Positions 61,478 to 64,000 of a stretch of DNA of 64,000 nt are shown here, piece after piece. Location: positions 62,001-126,000 of the forward strand of contig UQST01000002.1 in NCBI GenBank assembly GCA_900543815.1. The letters run 5' to 3'. The position numbers were made by a program, and so were the translations under genes. The notes below the pieces were generated by a model, which saw nothing but the letters and a program-made list of their open reading frames with translations, did not search any database and was not told where the DNA came from. Numbering within the stretch: the stretch's first letter is position 1; the number at the start of each line of letters is the position of its first letter. The DNA comes from an uncultured Prevotellaceae bacterium. Lineage in GTDB: Bacteria > Bacteroidota > Bacteroidia > Bacteroidales > Bacteroidaceae.

Positions 61478-62938
61478 ATGAAACTGAACCAGTTGATAAA
61501 GGACTGCCAGCCCGTACAGACAGTGGGCGAGGAAGGCAGAGAGGTGAAGAGCGTACAGATAGATTCCAGAAGGGTGCAGCCCGGTGACCTGTTTGTGGCA
61601 CTGAGGGGAACCCAGGTGGATGGACATGAATATATCGAGAAAGCCATTGGGCAGGGCGCTACAGCCGTTGTCTGTGAGTCGTTGCCGCAGCATGTGAGCG
61701 AGGACGTGACTTATCTGGTGTATCCCGACACCGAATTGGCCGTGGGGCCGCTTGCCACTGCCTGTGCCGGCAATCCCTCGCAGAGGATGAAACTGGTGGG
61801 CGTGACAGGCACCAACGGAAAGACTACCATAGCCACTGTGCTCTACAATATGTTCCGTCGCATGGGCTACAAGTGCGGCCTGTGCAGTACGGTGTGCAAC
61901 TACATCGACGGACGTCCCATCCCCACGGAGTGCACCACACCCGATGCCGTGACGCTCAACAACCTGTTGGGACAGATGGCCGACGAGGGGTGCGAATATG
62001 CATTCATGGAGGTGAGCAGCCACAGCGTGGCGCAGCACAGAATAGGCGGACTGACCTTTGCGGGAGGTATCTTCACCAACCTCACACGCGACCATCTGGA
62101 CTATCATAAGACATTTGAGAACTACAGAGATGCCAAGAAAGCGTTCTTCGATGCTCTCCCACGTGAGGCCTTCGCCGTTACCAATGCCGATGATAGGAAC
62201 GGTATGGTCATGGTGCAGAACACCCGGGCGCAGGTGAAGACCTATTCGGCACGTGGCGCAGCGGACTTCCGTGGCCGTATCTTGGAAGAGAGTTTCGAGG
62301 GGATGAACCTTGAAATGGACGGACGAGAGGTGTTTGTGCAATTTGTGGGACGCTTCAATGTGAGCAATCTGCTGGCTGTATATGCTGCCGCTGTGCTTCT
62401 GGGCGTGGAGCCCGGCGAGGCTCTGGTGCAGCTGAGTGCCATGAAGCCGGTCAATGGCCGTTTTGAGAGCATCCGTTCGCCCAAGGGCGTGACAGCCATC
62501 GTCGATTATGCCCACACACCGGATGCCCTTGTCAATGTGCTTCAGACCATCAACGATGTGCTGCAGCACCGCGGGGAGTGCTGGACTGTGTGCGGTGCGG
62601 GCGGCAACCGTGACCGCGGCAAGCGGCCCATCATGGCGAAAGTGGCAGCCGAGAACAGCGACCGGGTGATAATCACAAGTGACAATCCGCGCTTCGAGGA
62701 CCCGCAGGCCATTATCGACGATATGCTTGCAGGGCTCAGCGATGAGCAGCGCCAGAGTGTGCTGAGCATCGTGGACAGGCGCGAGGCAATACGCACCGCC
62801 TGCATGCTTGCCAAGCCAGGCGATGTGATACTGGTGGCCGGCAAGGGACACGAGGACTATCAGATAGTGCAGGGAGTGAAGCACCACTTTGATGACCATG
62901 AGGTCATCCGTGAGGCTTTCGGGCTCTCGGACAAGTAA
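61478..62938 (+). CDS. murE: UDP-MurNAc-tripeptide synthetase (meso-DAP adding)
   Basis: 486 residues of the Mur ligase family with ATP-binding [12 protein letters not shown], the Mg/substrate block [36 protein letters not shown] and DYAHTPDAL. The DNPR motif in [10 protein letters not shown] is diagnostic for diaminopimelate rather than lysine. It adds meso-DAP to UDP-MurNAc-L-Ala-D-Glu in the cytoplasm. The gap to ftsI is 39 bp and AT-rich. Confidence 0.96.
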   Translation: MKLNQLIKDCQPVQTVGEEGREVKSVQIDSRRVQPGDLFVALRGTQVDGHEYIEKAIGQGATAVVCESLPQHVSEDVTYLVYPDTELAVGPLATACAGNPSQRMKLVGVTGTNGKTTIATVLYNMFRRMGYKCGLCSTVCNYIDGRPIPTECTTPDAVTLNNLLGQMADEGCEYAFMEVSSHSVAQHRIGGLTFAGGIFTNLTRDHLDYHKTFENYRDAKKAFFDALPREAFAVTNADDRNGMVMVQNTRAQVKTYSARGAADFRGRILEESFEGMNLEMDGREVFVQFVGRFNVSNLLAVYAAAVLLGVEPGEALVQLSAMKPVNGRFESIRSPKGVTAIVDYAHTPDALVNVLQTINDVLQHRGECWTVCGAGGNRDRGKRPIMAKVAAENSDRVIITSDNPRFEDPQAIIDDMLAGLSDEQRQSVLSIVDRREAIRTACMLAKPGDVILVAGKGHEDYQIVQGVKHHFDDHEVIREAFGLSDK

Positions 62939-62964
62939 CGTAATAAGTCAACAAATAAGGAAAA

Positions 62965-64000
62965 ATGCTATATTATCTCTTTAGATACTTGGAACAGTTT
63001 GGCATGAAGGGTGCTGGCATGTGGCAGTACATCTCATTCCGCTCACTCCTTACACTGGTTCTGAGTCTGCTCATATCCATGTGGTTTGGCCAGTACTTCA
63101 TACGTTGGATGCACAACCACGGTGGCAACGAGGCCCAGAGAAACGCCGAGGTAGATCCTTACGGCGTGGAGAAGAAAGGTGTGCCCACCATGGGAGGCGT
63201 CATCATAATAGTGGCCACATTGGTGCCCTGTCTGCTGTTCGGCCGACTGCGCAATATCTACCTGTTGCTGATAATGGGTACCACGCTGTGGCTTGGCCTG
63301 ATAGGTTTCATCGACGACTATATCAAGATGAAGGTGACAAAGGACGGACTGAGACCTATCTATAAGTTGATGGGACAGGCTATTCTGGGTCTGGCTGTAG
63401 GACTGACGCTTTGGGCAAGCCCCGATGCAGTCATCCGTGAGAACATCAGCACCGAGAGGGTGGGTGTGCAGAGCGTGGTCGTGCACAAGAACAAGCCCGT
63501 GAAGAGCACCATCACCACCATTCCCTTTGTCAAGGACAATAATCTGGACTATTCGGATGCGGTGGGTTTCCTGGGGCAGCACAAGGCGGCTGCGGGATGG
63601 ATTCTGTTTGTCCTCGTGACCGTGTTTGTGGTGATGGCGGTGAGCAACGGAAGCAATATGAACGACGGCATGGACGGCATGTGCGCGGGCAACTCCGCCA
63701 TCATCTGTCTGGCGCTGGGCATTCTGGCGTATGTGAGCAGCCATGCCCAGTTTGCCAGCTACCTCAATATCATGTTCATCCCGGGCAGTGAAGAACTCGT
63801 GATATTCCTCTGTGCCTTTGTGGGCGCGCTGACAGGCTTCCTTTGGTACAACTCTTATCCTGCCCAGGTATTCATGGGCGATACGGGCAGTCTGGCCATT
63901 GGCGGCATCATCGCAGTGGTGGCCATCATCATCCACAAGGAGCTGCTCCTGCCCTTGCTCTGCTTCGTGTTCTTCATCGAGAGCGTGAGCGTGCTGCTGC
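62965..64000 (+). CDS. mraY: Phospho-MurNAc-pentapeptide translocase MraY (3'-truncated by window end)
   Basis: 345 residues are visible with no stop before the window ends. The start MLYYLFRYLEQFGMKGAGMWQY-type N-terminus, GVPTMGGVIII, GFIDDYIKMK, SNGSNMNDGMDGM and the FMGDTGSLAIGG block are those of MraY. About eight membrane segments are visible. It makes lipid I from UDP-MurNAc-pentapeptide and undecaprenyl phosphate. An extra ~50-residue periplasmic loop (about 155-195, SPDAVIRENISTERVG...) separates two helices, as I recall from other Bacteroidota. The start is 26 bp after murE. Confidence 0.95.
   Translation, partial: MLYYLFRYLEQFGMKGAGMWQYISFRSLLTLVLSLLISMWFGQYFIRWMHNHGGNEAQRNAEVDPYGVEKKGVPTMGGVIIIVATLVPCLLFGRLRNIYLLLIMGTTLWLGLIGFIDDYIKMKVTKDGLRPIYKLMGQAILGLAVGLTLWASPDAVIRENISTERVGVQSVVVHKNKPVKSTITTIPFVKDNNLDYSDAVGFLGQHKAAAGWILFVLVTVFVVMAVSNGSNMNDGMDGMCAGNSAIICLALGILAYVSSHAQFASYLNIMFIPGSEELVIFLCAFVGALTGFLWYNSYPAQVFMGDTGSLAIGGIIAVVAIIIHKELLLPLLCFVFFIESVSVLL

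Overview
The window reads as a chromosomal segment of a Bacteroidota bacterium, most likely Prevotella or a close Bacteroidales relative. The signs are the order purH-mreB-mreC-mreD-mrdA-rodA, a holB-ricT-gldH block, a GH78 rhamnosidase, BspA-like and InlB-repeat surface proteins with the tail pattern 'YDLQGRKV...KGIY...GKK', and many promoters with the Bacteroidota -7 element TAnnTTTG. MurE carries the DNPR motif, which predicts meso-diaminopimelate peptidoglycan. No rRNA, tRNA, prophage, IS transposase or CRISPR array was seen.

Layout. 1-10748: a 5'-truncated rhamnosidase, a CobW/COG0523 metal GTPase with a His-rich segment (minus), a multidomain CotH surface protein, and a GlmM-type mutase followed by NagA (amino-sugar metabolism). 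11107-13851: a TPR hybrid histidine kinase/response regulator/AraC protein (minus), split by an in-frame stop. Divergent from it, 14350-31433 is one co-directional block of secreted proteins: a BspA-like LRR protein, a 1401-aa InlB/PKD/CARDB/LRR/dockerin protein, a giant Calx-beta/CARDB/dockerin protein broken by a +1 frameshift, a 597-aa protein with cohesin-like modules, and a 62-aa acidic peptide. 31991-48747: mostly housekeeping and single genes (lipoprotein, sialate O-acetylesterase, GDPD, RNase R, epimerase, Dabb protein, glycyl-tRNA synthetase with an FKBP lipoprotein, UDP-glucose dehydrogenase, MetF, HolB, RicT, GldH). 49216-55621 (minus): the elongasome operon behind a short PurH. 56234-64000: a cyclophilin, then the start of the division/cell-wall cluster mraZ-rsmH-ftsL-ftsI-murE-mraY, cut by the window end.

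The least ordinary feature is non-coding. Five intergenic gaps each hold a four-unit array with an exact 22-bp period (units GCAGNGCNNTGCGNTGGCNNNN), folding on itself as an inverted repeat. Three belong to a larger composite element: an AATTCTT-type 7-bp tract, a hairpin with a conserved loop, a TTTTCAC 7-bp tract, then the array. Four of the five arrays sit between convergent genes, and one composite element supplies the stop codon of the rhamnosidase. I know of no described family with this architecture.

The second unusual feature is the secreted-protein block. Dockerin-like calcium loops directly followed by a cohesin-like domain and the same tail recur in three proteins, suggesting a surface assembly. 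Its probable divergent regulator and its largest member both carry reading-frame lesions. All calls come from reading the sequence alone; no database search was possible.
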